12,394 nucleotides of DNA. It comes from an uncultured Lachnospiraceae bacterium (GTDB lineage Bacteria; Bacillota; Clostridia; Lachnospirales; Lachnospiraceae). Under the pieces are notes generated by a model, which was not told where the DNA came from, did not search any database, and was given only the letters and a program-made list of their open reading frames with translations. The translations under genes were made by a program, and so were the position numbers. Location of the stretch: positions 1-12,394 of the forward strand of contig CAMAHO010000050.1 in NCBI GenBank assembly GCA_945834545.1, read 5' to 3'. The first letter of the stretch is position 1; the number at the start of each line of letters is the position of its first letter. This document shows, piece after piece, positions 5,653-12,394 of the stretch.

Positions 5653-6981
5653 CTATTCTTCCGCTTCCCTCTTGATTCTGGCCATATGCTCCCTGATTTT
5701 CTGCTCATAGCCGTTTCCGGACGGCCTGTAAAATTCCTTCCCGTTTAATTCATAGGGAAGATACTGTTGCTTTACATAATTATTTTTGTAGACATGGGCA
5801 TATTTATAGCCCACTCCATGCCCCAGCTTCTGGGCGCCCTTATAATGGGCATCCTGCAGATGAGAAGGAATTGCCAGGTTGCCGGATCGGGCAACCTCGT
5901 TCATAGCCTCCTCAATGGCAACACAGCTGGCGTTGCTCTTAGGTGCACTGGCGATATAGGCTGCTGCTTGGGATAGGATAATCTGTGCCTCCGGCATACC
6001 CACACGCTCTACCGCAAGGGATGCATTTGTGGCAACCACCAAAGCCTGGGGATCCGCATTTCCCACATCCTCCGAAGCACAAATCATCATCCTTCTGGCA
6101 ATGAAGGTCACGCTCTCTCCTGCATACAGCATGCGAGCCAGATAATAGACAGCGGCATCCGGGTCAGAGCCCCTCATACTCTTAATAAAAGCTGAAATGG
6201 TATCATAGTGATTATCTGAATTTTTGTCATACCGTATTGCCCTCTTTTGAATACACTCCTCGGCCACTTCCAGGGTAATGTGAATCTGTCCGTCCTCGCT
6301 TCGGGCGGTGGACATAACCCCCAGTTCAATGGCATTCAGGGCGTGTCTGGCATCCCCACCGGAAATATCCGCCAGAAACTCCAGTGCATTCTCATCAATG
6401 GTGGCATTAAAGCTCCCCATTCCTCTGTCTGGGTCATACACAGCTTTTCGCAGGAGCTTCTTGATCTCCTCCTTATCAATTGGCTTCAATTCAAAAATAA
6501 GGGACCTTGAAATAAGAGCCCCGTTCACTTCAAAATATGGATTTTCTGTCGTAGCACCAATCAATATCAGTGTTCCATCTTCTACAAAGGGAAGCAAAAA
6601 ATCCTGCTGGCCCTTGTTAAATCGATGTATCTCATCAATGAAAAGAATCGTTCTTCTGCCGTACATACCCTTTTCATTCTTTGCCTTCTCAACGACCTCC
6701 TCCATATCCTTTTTGCCGGCAATGGTGGCATTAATCTGGGTAAAATAGGCACTGGTGGTATTAGCTATCACCTTTGCCAAGGTAGTCTTTCCCGTTCCCG
6801 GAGGTCCGTACAGTATAATAGAGCTAAGCTTGTCTGCCTGAATCGCTCGATACAGCAGCTTATCCTTCCCGATGATATGCTCCTGTCCCACCACCTCATC
6901 CAAGGTCTTGGGGCGCATTCTCGCAGCCAATGGAGCTTCTTTTTCCATAGTATTTGCCCTGGCATATTCAAAAAGATCCAT
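5653..6981 (-). CDS. rarA: Replication-associated recombination protein A (RarA/MgsA, AAA+ ATPase)
   Basis: A 442-residue cytoplasmic clamp-loader-like ATPase that acts at stalled replication forks and single-stranded DNA gaps (family knowledge). The start MDLFEYARAN and then LAARMRPKTLDEVVGQEHI is the standard RarA opening. Walker A GPPGTGKT is at 59-66, Walker B LFIDEIHRF at 113-121, and sensor 1 with GATTENP at 142-148. The C-terminal half carries the RarA-specific SDNHYDTISAFIKSMRGSDPDAA-like region and the terminal KYAHVY...QQYLP segment. Length is normal for the family. GGAGAG lies five bases before the ATG. It is the last gene of a three-gene minus-strand run, 18 bases after the DUF4250 stop. 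Confidence 0.95.
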   Translation of the reverse strand: MDLFEYARANTMEKEAPLAARMRPKTLDEVVGQEHIIGKDKLLYRAIQADKLSSIILYGPPGTGKTTLAKVIANTTSAYFTQINATIAGKKDMEEVVEKAKNEKGMYGRRTILFIDEIHRFNKGQQDFLLPFVEDGTLILIGATTENPYFEVNGALISRSLIFELKPIDKEEIKKLLRKAVYDPDRGMGSFNATIDENALEFLADISGGDARHALNAIELGVMSTARSEDGQIHITLEVAEECIQKRAIRYDKNSDNHYDTISAFIKSMRGSDPDAAVYYLARMLYAGESVTFIARRMMICASEDVGNADPQALVVATNASLAVERVGMPEAQIILSQAAAYIASAPKSNASCVAIEEAMNEVARSGNLAIPSHLQDAHYKGAQKLGHGVGYKYAHVYKNNYVKQQYLPYELNGKEFYRPSGNGYEQKIREHMARIKREAEE

Positions 6982-6999
6982 TTTCTCTCCAACTACTCC

Positions 7000-7173
7000 T
7001 TACACGAACTGATTCTTGTCCGAATCATAGTGATAGTCTATTGACTCCAGCTTATCTGTAAGCTCCTGCCTGTCCAGCTGTAAGTCCTCACACAACCCTT
7101 CCAAATCAGAATAATAATCTCTAAGCTTTAGGTTGATAAAACTCAATAACATGACCGGATCTGATGGTATCAT
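7000..7173 (-). CDS. DUF4250 domain-containing small protein
   Basis: A 57-residue protein starting MIPSDPVMLLSFINLKLRDY and ending YHYDSDKNQFV. This matches the DUF4250 family (about 55-60 residues, MIPxDPxMLLSxxNxxLRDxY...DxxxLxxKLxxIxYxYdxxxNqF), common in Clostridia and of unknown function. Its ATG (7173-7171) overlaps the TGA of the upstream diguanylate cyclase gene as ATGA, a classic translational coupling arrangement. The predicted fold is helical, with a short helix-turn-helix-like stretch around LEGLCEDLQLDRQELTDKL; DNA binding is speculative. It lies between a signalling enzyme and rarA in one probable transcript. Confidence 0.88.
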   Translation of the reverse strand: MIPSDPVMLLSFINLKLRDYYSDLEGLCEDLQLDRQELTDKLESIDYHYDSDKNQFV

Positions 7174-9047
7174 TGCAGCTTTCCTCTTTCCTTGTACACA
7201 TTTTTCTTACGAGCTTTATTTACATACATATTGGCATCTGCTCTCTGTATGCACTGTGCCAGTTCCTCTTCCGGCTGGTAGGCAGCGTAGCCTATACTGC
7301 AGGACAACGGATAGGGCTTAAGTCCGGATTTGTTAAAGCCCTCTACCCTTCTTTGTATTTCATCAATCAATTCCAAAATTTTTTCTTCTTCTGCAATCTG
7401 CGCAAAAATCTGGAATTCATCTCCGCCCATTCTGGCACAGGAAACCTGCTCATTTTGAATATCGTTTAAAATCTCCGCAAAGCAACACAATGCCACATCC
7501 CCTTCTGCATGACCATAGGTGTCGTTTATGTATTTTAAACCATCCATATCTATACTGAGCAGATAGAACTTTGGAAGCTGCACTCTGTTTTCTGCCATAA
7601 AGGTGATCAGCTTCTTCTCCATGCATCTTCTGTTGGATAGGCCTGTCAAATCATCCACCACAGAAAGTCTTCTAAACTCTAACAAAACCTGGTTTTCCTC
7701 GTACAAGCTAACCTTATCCAAAAAGCTGGACAAGCCTAACAGCCAAGCCTGGAAAAACTCCCTTAACTCTCTGGGCTTTTCTGTTTGCAGGACGATGTAT
7801 CCCATACAGTGAGTCTTATAATGGAGCGGCCAGAAATACAGAATTCCCCCTTCTTTTTTATACTTGGAAGGTAACAAATCTCTCCGTTTAAAGTGTTCAT
7901 CCACCTCCTGCAGTCCTGACCCGGACATAACCGCGCGCAAGACCACATTCTCCGAGAACTTTTCCCGGCTGGTACCGCCCTCATCATATTCACTGTAGTG
8001 CTCACACAGAACAATAAAGATGTTATCATACGTGAAATTTCGGGCATAGGCATAGGCTGCATTTAACAGTTCTATTGTGGTATTACAGTTTTCAAAGTCC
8101 ACATTCATATAGGCATTCTGCATCAAGGCATGACGCATATACTCCTTCATACGATGGAGTTCAGAGATAATCTTCCCTCGCTCAGGACGCCCACAGCCAC
8201 AGGTACCACGATAATTCCCGTGAACAGGAACTACAATTTTTTTATCAACCTCTTTTCCTTCAATCAAATCCAAGAGTCGAAGTACAGCTTCTCTTCCCAT
8301 CTTCTCTGCCGGGACGCGTACACTGGCAATCTTGGGGTCCGCATACCTGGCTTCATCTATATCATCAAAACCGGATACTGCAATGTCTTCCGGTATCCGA
8401 TAGCCTCTCTTTTTCAGCGCATCACATACTGCCAAAGCCATATAGTCATTGGAGCAGGCAATGGCCTGGGGCATCTCTTCACCGTTTAAGAAAAATTCTA
8501 CTGCTTCCTCGCCCTTGTATCTCCAATAATCGCCTTCAAAAACCATATGGTCATCAATTGGAAGGCCATACTTTTCCATGACCATTTTATACCCTTCCAG
8601 TCTCTTCCGGGCATCTTCCATCTCCATCCGGCCGGTCATGAAGCAGATGCGTGTAAAATGGTGGACGGTGATATAATGCTCTATCATATCTGCCATAGCG
8701 AAACGGTCATCAATTATTACATTATGAAATTCCTTAGACTCCTGGCGTAAACTAACAATAGGACACTGGGCATACTTCTGAATATGTTCAATCAGCATGT
8801 CATCCATTCCCACATTATCAAAGGTATCCAAGGCCACAATAATACCATCATAATCCTGTAAATAGGGTAGATTGATAATATTCTTCTCTCCCTCTGCGTG
8901 GAGGAAATTCTCACCGTAGGAGCCAAACTCTGTAAAGATATGTAACTCACACTTACACTCCTGGGCAGTCTCACGGATTGCCTGAGCAGCCTCCCCCTGG
9001 TAGTCCTGTGTAATTTGTCCCATAAAGCATGCCAGTCGTTTTGCCAT
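7170..9047 (-). CDS. Diguanylate cyclase with LacI/periplasmic-binding-protein-like sensor domain
   Basis: A 625-residue soluble protein. Residues ~1-290 look like the ligand-binding half of LacI-family repressors: VAVSGFDDIDEARYADPKIASVRVPAEKMGREA-type text, then a cysteine-rich CGCGRPERG linker. There is no N-terminal DNA-binding helix-turn-helix, signal peptide or membrane segment, so it should sense a cytosolic ligand. A middle region of ~170 residues, perhaps GAF-like, leads to a GGDEF domain from ~460: DDLTGLSNRR (465-474), metal-binding IDMDGLKYIND, and GGDEF intact at 541-545. It should therefore make cyclic di-GMP from GTP. The RxxD inhibitory I-site is absent: the positions before the motif read NEQV. 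GGAGG lies five bases before the ATG at 9047; a longer TTG reading from 9059 overlaps that site. Confidence 0.9.
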   Translation of the reverse strand: MAKRLACFMGQITQDYQGEAAQAIRETAQECKCELHIFTEFGSYGENFLHAEGEKNIINLPYLQDYDGIIVALDTFDNVGMDDMLIEHIQKYAQCPIVSLRQESKEFHNVIIDDRFAMADMIEHYITVHHFTRICFMTGRMEMEDARKRLEGYKMVMEKYGLPIDDHMVFEGDYWRYKGEEAVEFFLNGEEMPQAIACSNDYMALAVCDALKKRGYRIPEDIAVSGFDDIDEARYADPKIASVRVPAEKMGREAVLRLLDLIEGKEVDKKIVVPVHGNYRGTCGCGRPERGKIISELHRMKEYMRHALMQNAYMNVDFENCNTTIELLNAAYAYARNFTYDNIFIVLCEHYSEYDEGGTSREKFSENVVLRAVMSGSGLQEVDEHFKRRDLLPSKYKKEGGILYFWPLHYKTHCMGYIVLQTEKPRELREFFQAWLLGLSSFLDKVSLYEENQVLLEFRRLSVVDDLTGLSNRRCMEKKLITFMAENRVQLPKFYLLSIDMDGLKYINDTYGHAEGDVALCCFAEILNDIQNEQVSCARMGGDEFQIFAQIAEEEKILELIDEIQRRVEGFNKSGLKPYPLSCSIGYAAYQPEEELAQCIQRADANMYVNKARKKNVYKERGKLQ

Positions 9048-9157
9048 ACCATCCTCCAAAAAACATAGTTTCTAATATTTTACCAAAAATGAATTCGTTT
9101 TTCTATATAATTTGTAATTTTTTTATGAATGGCTCACTTGAACAGTTGTCTATTTAT

Positions 9158-9199
9158 AAAAAACAGTGACAACCGGCAATAAATGCCGATTGTCACTGT
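9158..9199 (-). terminator. Intrinsic terminator of clpB
   Basis: On the minus strand ACAGTGACAATCGGCA (9199-9184) pairs with TGCCGGTTGTCACTGT (9178-9163), with one G-T wobble in 16 and a five-base loop. The stem runs directly into TTTTTT. It begins 15 bases after the clpB stop and separates clpB from the diguanylate cyclase operon. The ~100 bases between it and the cyclase start are AT-rich; TAAAAT (about 30 bases upstream of the start) is a possible -10 without a good -35. Confidence 0.9.
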
Positions 9200-9213
9200 C
9201 CCTTCAAGCGAAT

Positions 9214-11799
9214 TTACTGGTTTTTGATTTCTCCCACAAGCTCTCCGTCACGCACAACTACATAAATGATGTCCTTCATATGCACCTGGTCGCTTAAAAT
9301 CATTCGAGCTGCCAAAGTCTCTACATATTTCTGCAGATATCTTCTCAGAGGCCTAGCACCATAAATCGGGTCATAGGCATCTTCGATGATATATTCTTTG
9401 GCTTCCGGAGACAAGCAAATCTGCAGTTCTCTGTCTGCAAGGCGTTTGTTGATCCCGTCTACCAGTAGATTTAGTATGCCGGTTATATTCTCTTTTGTGA
9501 GAGGCTTGAACATTACAATCTCATCCAGACGATTCAAAAATTCCGGTCTGAAATGTGCTCTCAGTTCATTCATAACCTGACTCTGAGCCTGTGAGGTAAT
9601 CGTTCCCTCATCATCGATGCCCTCCAGCAGATAATGTGCTCCTATATTGGAGGTCATAATTAAAATGGTGTTTTTAAAGTCTACCGTTCTTCCTTGGGAA
9701 TCGGTAATCCTGCCGTCATCCAGCACCTGAAGCAGTACATTAAATACATCCGGGTGGGCCTTCTCCACCTCGTCAAACAGAACCACACTGTAGGGCTTTC
9801 TTCTGACAGCCTCTGTAAGCTGTCCACCCTCATCATAGCCTACATATCCGGGAGGTGCACCAATCAATCTTGCCACCGAGTGCTTCTCCATATATTCGCT
9901 CATATCGATACGCACCATATTAGACTCGTCATCAAACAGGGCTTCCGCCAGAGCCTTGGCAAGCTCTGTTTTTCCCACACCGGTAGGTCCCATAAACAGA
10001 AAAGAGCCAATGGGTTTCTCCGGGTCCTTGATTCCTGCCTTAGAGCGCAGGATTGCCTCTGCCACCTTTTCTACGCCTTCGTCCTGGCCAATTACCCGTT
10101 TATGCAGGACCTCATCCAGGTGAAGAGTTTTCGCCCTCTCACTTTCATTGAGCTTCTCCACCGGAATTCCTGTCCACCGGGAAATAATGCGTGCAATCTC
10201 CTCCTCTGAAACCTTCTCTCTAACAAGGGAACGGTTTTCATTTAAGGACGCCTCATTCTGCTCCAGCTGCTTTCTCAGCGCAGGCAGCTTGCCATAGCTT
10301 AGCTCTGCCGCCCTTTCCAGATTTCCCTCCCTCTGGGCAATCTGAATCTGGCTGTTGACCTCATCAATCTCCTCTCTGAGCTTGCTCAGCTTATCTACAG
10401 CATTTTTTTCGTTATCCCACTGCGCCTTCCAGGAAGCAAGTCGTTCCTTATCCTCAGCCAGTTCCTTCTGCAATACAGCCAGTCGTTCTGCGCTTAAATG
10501 GTCATCCTCTTTTTTAAGAGCAGCCTCCTCGATTTCCATCTGCATCACTTTTCTGCTCAATTCATCCAGCTCGGCAGGCATGCTATCCAACTCGGTCTTG
10601 ATAAGAGCACAGGCTTCATCTACCAAATCTATGGCTTTATCAGGCAAATACCTATCGGTAATATATCGATGAGACAAGGTCGCTGCGCTGACCAGTGCAT
10701 TGTCCATAATCTTCACGCCGTGGTATACCTCATATCTCTCCTTTAAACCACGCAAGATAGAGATGGTCTCCTCCACGGAAGGTTCCTCCACATGCACCGG
10801 CTGGAAACGTCTCTCCAAGGCCTTATCCTTTTCAATAAACTGCCTGTATTCATCCAAAGTAGTAGCTCCGATACAATGCAGCTCTCCTCTGGCAAGCATG
10901 GGCTTAAGCATATTTCCGGCATCCAATGCACCATCCGTCTTGCCTGCGCCCACAATGGTGTGAAGCTCATCAATAAACAGAATGATCTGGCCATTGGAAT
11001 TCTTCACATCATCCAGGACAGCCTTCAGTCTCTCCTCAAACTCGCCTCGGTACTTTGCACCGGCTACCAGAGCTCCCATATCCAAGGCAAAAATGTGTTT
11101 ATCCCTGAGGGCCTGAGGCACATCCCCTCTCACAATACGCTGTGCAAGCCCTTCCACAACAGCCGTCTTACCTACCCCCGGCTCACCTATGATAACCGGA
11201 TTATTCTTGGTCTTACGAGACAAAATCCGTATGGTATTTCGAATCTCGTTATCTCGTCCTATCACCGGGTCCAGCTTTTGATTTCTGGCTTTTTCCACCA
11301 GGTCCTGTCCATATTTCTCCAAGGTATCGTAGGTTGCCTCCGGGTTATCACTGGTTACTCTCTGATTCCCACGAACCGTGGACAAAGCCTGTAAAAAACG
11401 TTCCCTGGTAATCCCGTATTCTTTGAATATTGCTGCAATCTCTTTATTCGGATACTTCAGCATAGCTAAGAATAGATGCTCCACCGAGACATATTCATCT
11501 CCCATTTGCTTCGCTTCATCCTCAGCAGAAATCAGCACCTTGTTCAGATACTGTCCCACGTAGGGTTGTCCGCCCTGTACCTTTACCCTCTTCTGTAAGG
11601 CTTGTTCCATGCGTGCCTTAAAATGTTCCTTTTGAATCTCCATTTTCTCTATCAGCTTCAGTATAAGGCTGTCCTCTACCGAAAGCAGACTGAATAGCAA
11701 ATGCTCCTGCTCTATCTCCTGATTGCCATACTCCATAGCGATTTTTTCGCAATCGTTTACTGCCTGTAAGGATTTTTGAGTAAATTTCTGTATGTTCAT
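9214..11799 (-). CDS. clpB: ATP-dependent chaperone ClpB (protein disaggregase)
   Basis: An 861-residue Hsp100 chaperone that, with DnaK, extracts polypeptides from aggregates in the cytosol. Two Clp_N repeats occupy ~1-145. The first AAA+ module has Walker A GEPGVGKT (205-212) and Walker B FIDELHTIVGAG. A long charged coiled-coil middle domain (~400-525, many E/K/L heptads) distinguishes ClpB from ClpC and ClpA. The second AAA+ module has GPTGVGKT near residue 600, Walker B VVLFDEVEKAHPDVF and sensor GRITDSQGR. The C-terminal small domain follows. Length is typical. The ATG at 11799 opens MNIQKFTQKS as in other ClpB proteins and follows a purine-rich GGAAGGGTGGAT; a 50-residue longer open frame is out of line with the family. 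It is monocistronic, with its own terminator. Confidence 0.97.
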   Translation of the reverse strand: MNIQKFTQKSLQAVNDCEKIAMEYGNQEIEQEHLLFSLLSVEDSLILKLIEKMEIQKEHFKARMEQALQKRVKVQGGQPYVGQYLNKVLISAEDEAKQMGDEYVSVEHLFLAMLKYPNKEIAAIFKEYGITRERFLQALSTVRGNQRVTSDNPEATYDTLEKYGQDLVEKARNQKLDPVIGRDNEIRNTIRILSRKTKNNPVIIGEPGVGKTAVVEGLAQRIVRGDVPQALRDKHIFALDMGALVAGAKYRGEFEERLKAVLDDVKNSNGQIILFIDELHTIVGAGKTDGALDAGNMLKPMLARGELHCIGATTLDEYRQFIEKDKALERRFQPVHVEEPSVEETISILRGLKERYEVYHGVKIMDNALVSAATLSHRYITDRYLPDKAIDLVDEACALIKTELDSMPAELDELSRKVMQMEIEEAALKKEDDHLSAERLAVLQKELAEDKERLASWKAQWDNEKNAVDKLSKLREEIDEVNSQIQIAQREGNLERAAELSYGKLPALRKQLEQNEASLNENRSLVREKVSEEEIARIISRWTGIPVEKLNESERAKTLHLDEVLHKRVIGQDEGVEKVAEAILRSKAGIKDPEKPIGSFLFMGPTGVGKTELAKALAEALFDDESNMVRIDMSEYMEKHSVARLIGAPPGYVGYDEGGQLTEAVRRKPYSVVLFDEVEKAHPDVFNVLLQVLDDGRITDSQGRTVDFKNTILIMTSNIGAHYLLEGIDDEGTITSQAQSQVMNELRAHFRPEFLNRLDEIVMFKPLTKENITGILNLLVDGINKRLADRELQICLSPEAKEYIIEDAYDPIYGARPLRRYLQKYVETLAARMILSDQVHMKDIIYVVVRDGELVGEIKNQ

Positions 11800-11838
11800 A
11801 TCCACCCTTCCTTTCAAATCAAGTATTGTTCTATAAGT

Positions 11839-11873
11839 AATATAACACATAGAATTTGAAATGCAATCTATGT
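11839..11873 (-). promoter_or_regulatory. Probable clpB promoter with an overlapping inverted repeat
   Basis: On the minus strand TTGCAT (11866-11861) and TATATT (11844-11839) are separated by 16 bases, a plausible housekeeping promoter about 40 bases before the clpB start. An inverted repeat, ACATAGA-N13-TCTATGT (11873-11847), spans the -35 box and spacer, where a repressor would block RNA polymerase. No CIRCE element (TTAGCACTC-N9-GAGTGCTAA) and no CtsR heptad pair are visible. The operator role is an inference. Confidence 0.45.
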
Positions 11874-11940
11874 TTTCTAAAAAATTTATAAAATTTTGGA
11901 CCTGATAATTGGAAAAAGTACAATTGTATGGAGAAAAAGA

Positions 11941-11969
11941 TTGACACAAAACTTTTACAATGCTAGAAT
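11941..11969 (+). promoter_or_regulatory. Strong sigma-A-type promoter of the cold-shock gene
   Basis: TTGACA (11941-11946) and TAGAAT (11964-11969) lie 17 bases apart: a perfect -35 box and a -10 box one base off consensus. Transcription should start near 11976, giving a leader of about 125 nt before the cold-shock coding sequence. Long leaders are typical of cspA-type genes. Confidence 0.8.
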
Positions 11970-12000
11970 ATACGCGTATTCTTAATGAAAGTCATTGAAC

Positions 12001-12055
12001 TCACATATTTTTGTAAGTCCTCATTGCTTTTCTGAAGGTTTACAAAAATATGTGA
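12001..12055 (+). promoter_or_regulatory. Long stem-loop in the csp leader
   Basis: TCACATATTTTTGTAA (12001-12016) and TTACAAAAATATGTGA (12040-12055) form a perfect 16-bp stem. It can be extended inward by G-U, U-G and C-G pairs to 19, leaving a loop of 17 nt. The stem is A/T-rich and is followed by TTTTT. It lies within the predicted transcript, ending 32 bases before the AAGGAGG ribosome binding site. It could be a temperature-responsive structure, a leader attenuator, or an mRNA-stabilising hairpin. Cold-shock leaders are known to switch structure with temperature, but this one has not been matched to a described family. Confidence 0.6.
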
Positions 12056-12101
12056 TTTTTGTGTCCTAGTAAGAATGTAATTTATTTAAGGAGGTACCAA
12101 G

Positions 12102-12317
12102 ATGAATAACGGTACAGTTAAGTGGTTTAACGCACAGAAGGGTTATGGTTTCATTACCAACGACGCTACCGGCGAGGAAGTATTTGTACATTTCTCCGCT
12201 ATCAATGCTGAAGGCTTTAAGTCCTTAGAGGAGAATCAGAAGGTTACTTTTGATACCGAGTGTGATCCTCAGAACAACAGCAAGATTCGTGCTACCAACG
12301 TTACAGTAGTAGCTTAA
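12102..12317 (+). CDS. Cold-shock protein, CspA family
   Basis: A 71-residue single cold-shock (OB-fold) domain, an RNA/single-stranded DNA chaperone of the cytoplasm. It opens NNGTVKWFNAQKGYGFIT; RNP1 is KGYGFIT (about residues 14-20) and RNP2 is VFVHFSAI (about 27-34), with the conserved aromatic residues present. Length is slightly above the usual 65-70. AAGGAGG (12088-12094) lies seven bases before the ATG. It has a near-consensus promoter, a structured leader and its own terminator, so it is an independent, probably highly expressed transcription unit. It diverges from clpB. Bacteria often carry several Csp paralogues, so a specific letter is not assigned. Confidence 0.96.
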   Translation: MNNGTVKWFNAQKGYGFITNDATGEEVFVHFSAINAEGFKSLEENQKVTFDTECDPQNNSKIRATNVTVVA

Positions 12318-12333
12318 TTGCGAAACCAAATTC

Positions 12334-12367
12334 AAAAAGCCGCAGGCAAATTTGCCTGCGGCTTTTT
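12334..12367 (+). terminator. Perfectly palindromic intrinsic terminator after csp
   Basis: GCCGCAGGCAAA pairs with TTTGCCTGCGGC (12339-12362), flanked by AAAAA and TTTTT; all 34 bases are a perfect palindrome. It begins 16 bases after the csp stop codon. The symmetry means it would also terminate transcription arriving from the right on the minus strand. Confidence 0.93.
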
Positions 12368-12394
12368 CATTAGGGACGGGGTTGTTTGCTGCTC
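12368..12394 (+). repeat. 27-bp dispersed repeat, copy 2 (cut by window edge)
   Basis: Directly after the csp terminator, the sequence CATTAGGGACGG...TTTGCTGCTC matches 2908-2934 with two mismatches in 27. It runs to the last base of the window, so this is probably the start of a longer element lying outside. Confidence 0.6.

Noticed and set aside
9694..10209. 171-codon plus-strand frame within clpB
   Set aside because: It is the antisense shadow of a full-length, motif-complete clpB gene and has no recognisable domain or ribosome binding site.
11800..11949. A 50-residue N-terminal extension of ClpB
   Set aside because: The extension would begin far upstream of the ribosome binding site and run through the predicted promoter. 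ClpB proteins normally begin at the MNIQKFT-type start.

Overview
The window looks like a chromosomal segment of a Gram-positive, low-to-moderate G+C anaerobe of the class Clostridia, most likely a Lachnospiraceae-type gut bacterium. This is an inference from gene content: a short malic enzyme, DUF4364 and DUF4250 proteins typical of that group, AGGAGG-type ribosome binding sites, and a ClpB/CspA stress pair. No rRNA, tRNA, CRISPR array or recognisable transposase gene is present.

Left part (1-2902): the window opens with the 5' end of a minus-strand gene resembling transcription terminator Rho. Divergent from it is a compact plus-strand cluster: malic enzyme, a TIGR01212/YhcC-type radical SAM protein two bases downstream, and a DUF4364 winged-helix-like protein overlapping the radical SAM gene by 8 bases. 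These are probably co-transcribed.

Middle (2908-5631): this is the unusual part. Three non-coding fold-back elements (371, 382 and 382 bp) have about 50-bp terminal inverted repeats, a second inner pair of inverted arms, and a conserved centre carrying a perfect 10-bp hairpin. They alternate with two apparently identical copies of a membrane-anchored NodB-family polysaccharide deacetylase gene. The region is a 1157-bp tandem duplication (3265-4421 = 4422-5578). Its junction sequences match an unequal crossover between 53-bp direct repeats at the right ends of two elements. The central module of the first element is inverted relative to the other two.

Right part, minus strand: a three-gene run consists of a soluble diguanylate cyclase with a LacI/periplasmic-binding-protein-like sensor region, a 57-residue DUF4250 gene overlapping its stop codon as ATGA, and rarA, a replication-fork AAA+ ATPase, 18 bases further on. 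Upstream is the disaggregase gene clpB, with its own promoter and a strong intrinsic terminator.

Right end, plus strand: a cold-shock protein gene diverges from clpB. It has a near-consensus promoter, a leader of about 125 nt containing a perfect 16-bp hairpin, and a perfectly palindromic terminator. The last 27 bases repeat, with two mismatches, a sequence found just after the DUF4364 gene, so another dispersed repeat seems to begin at the window edge.
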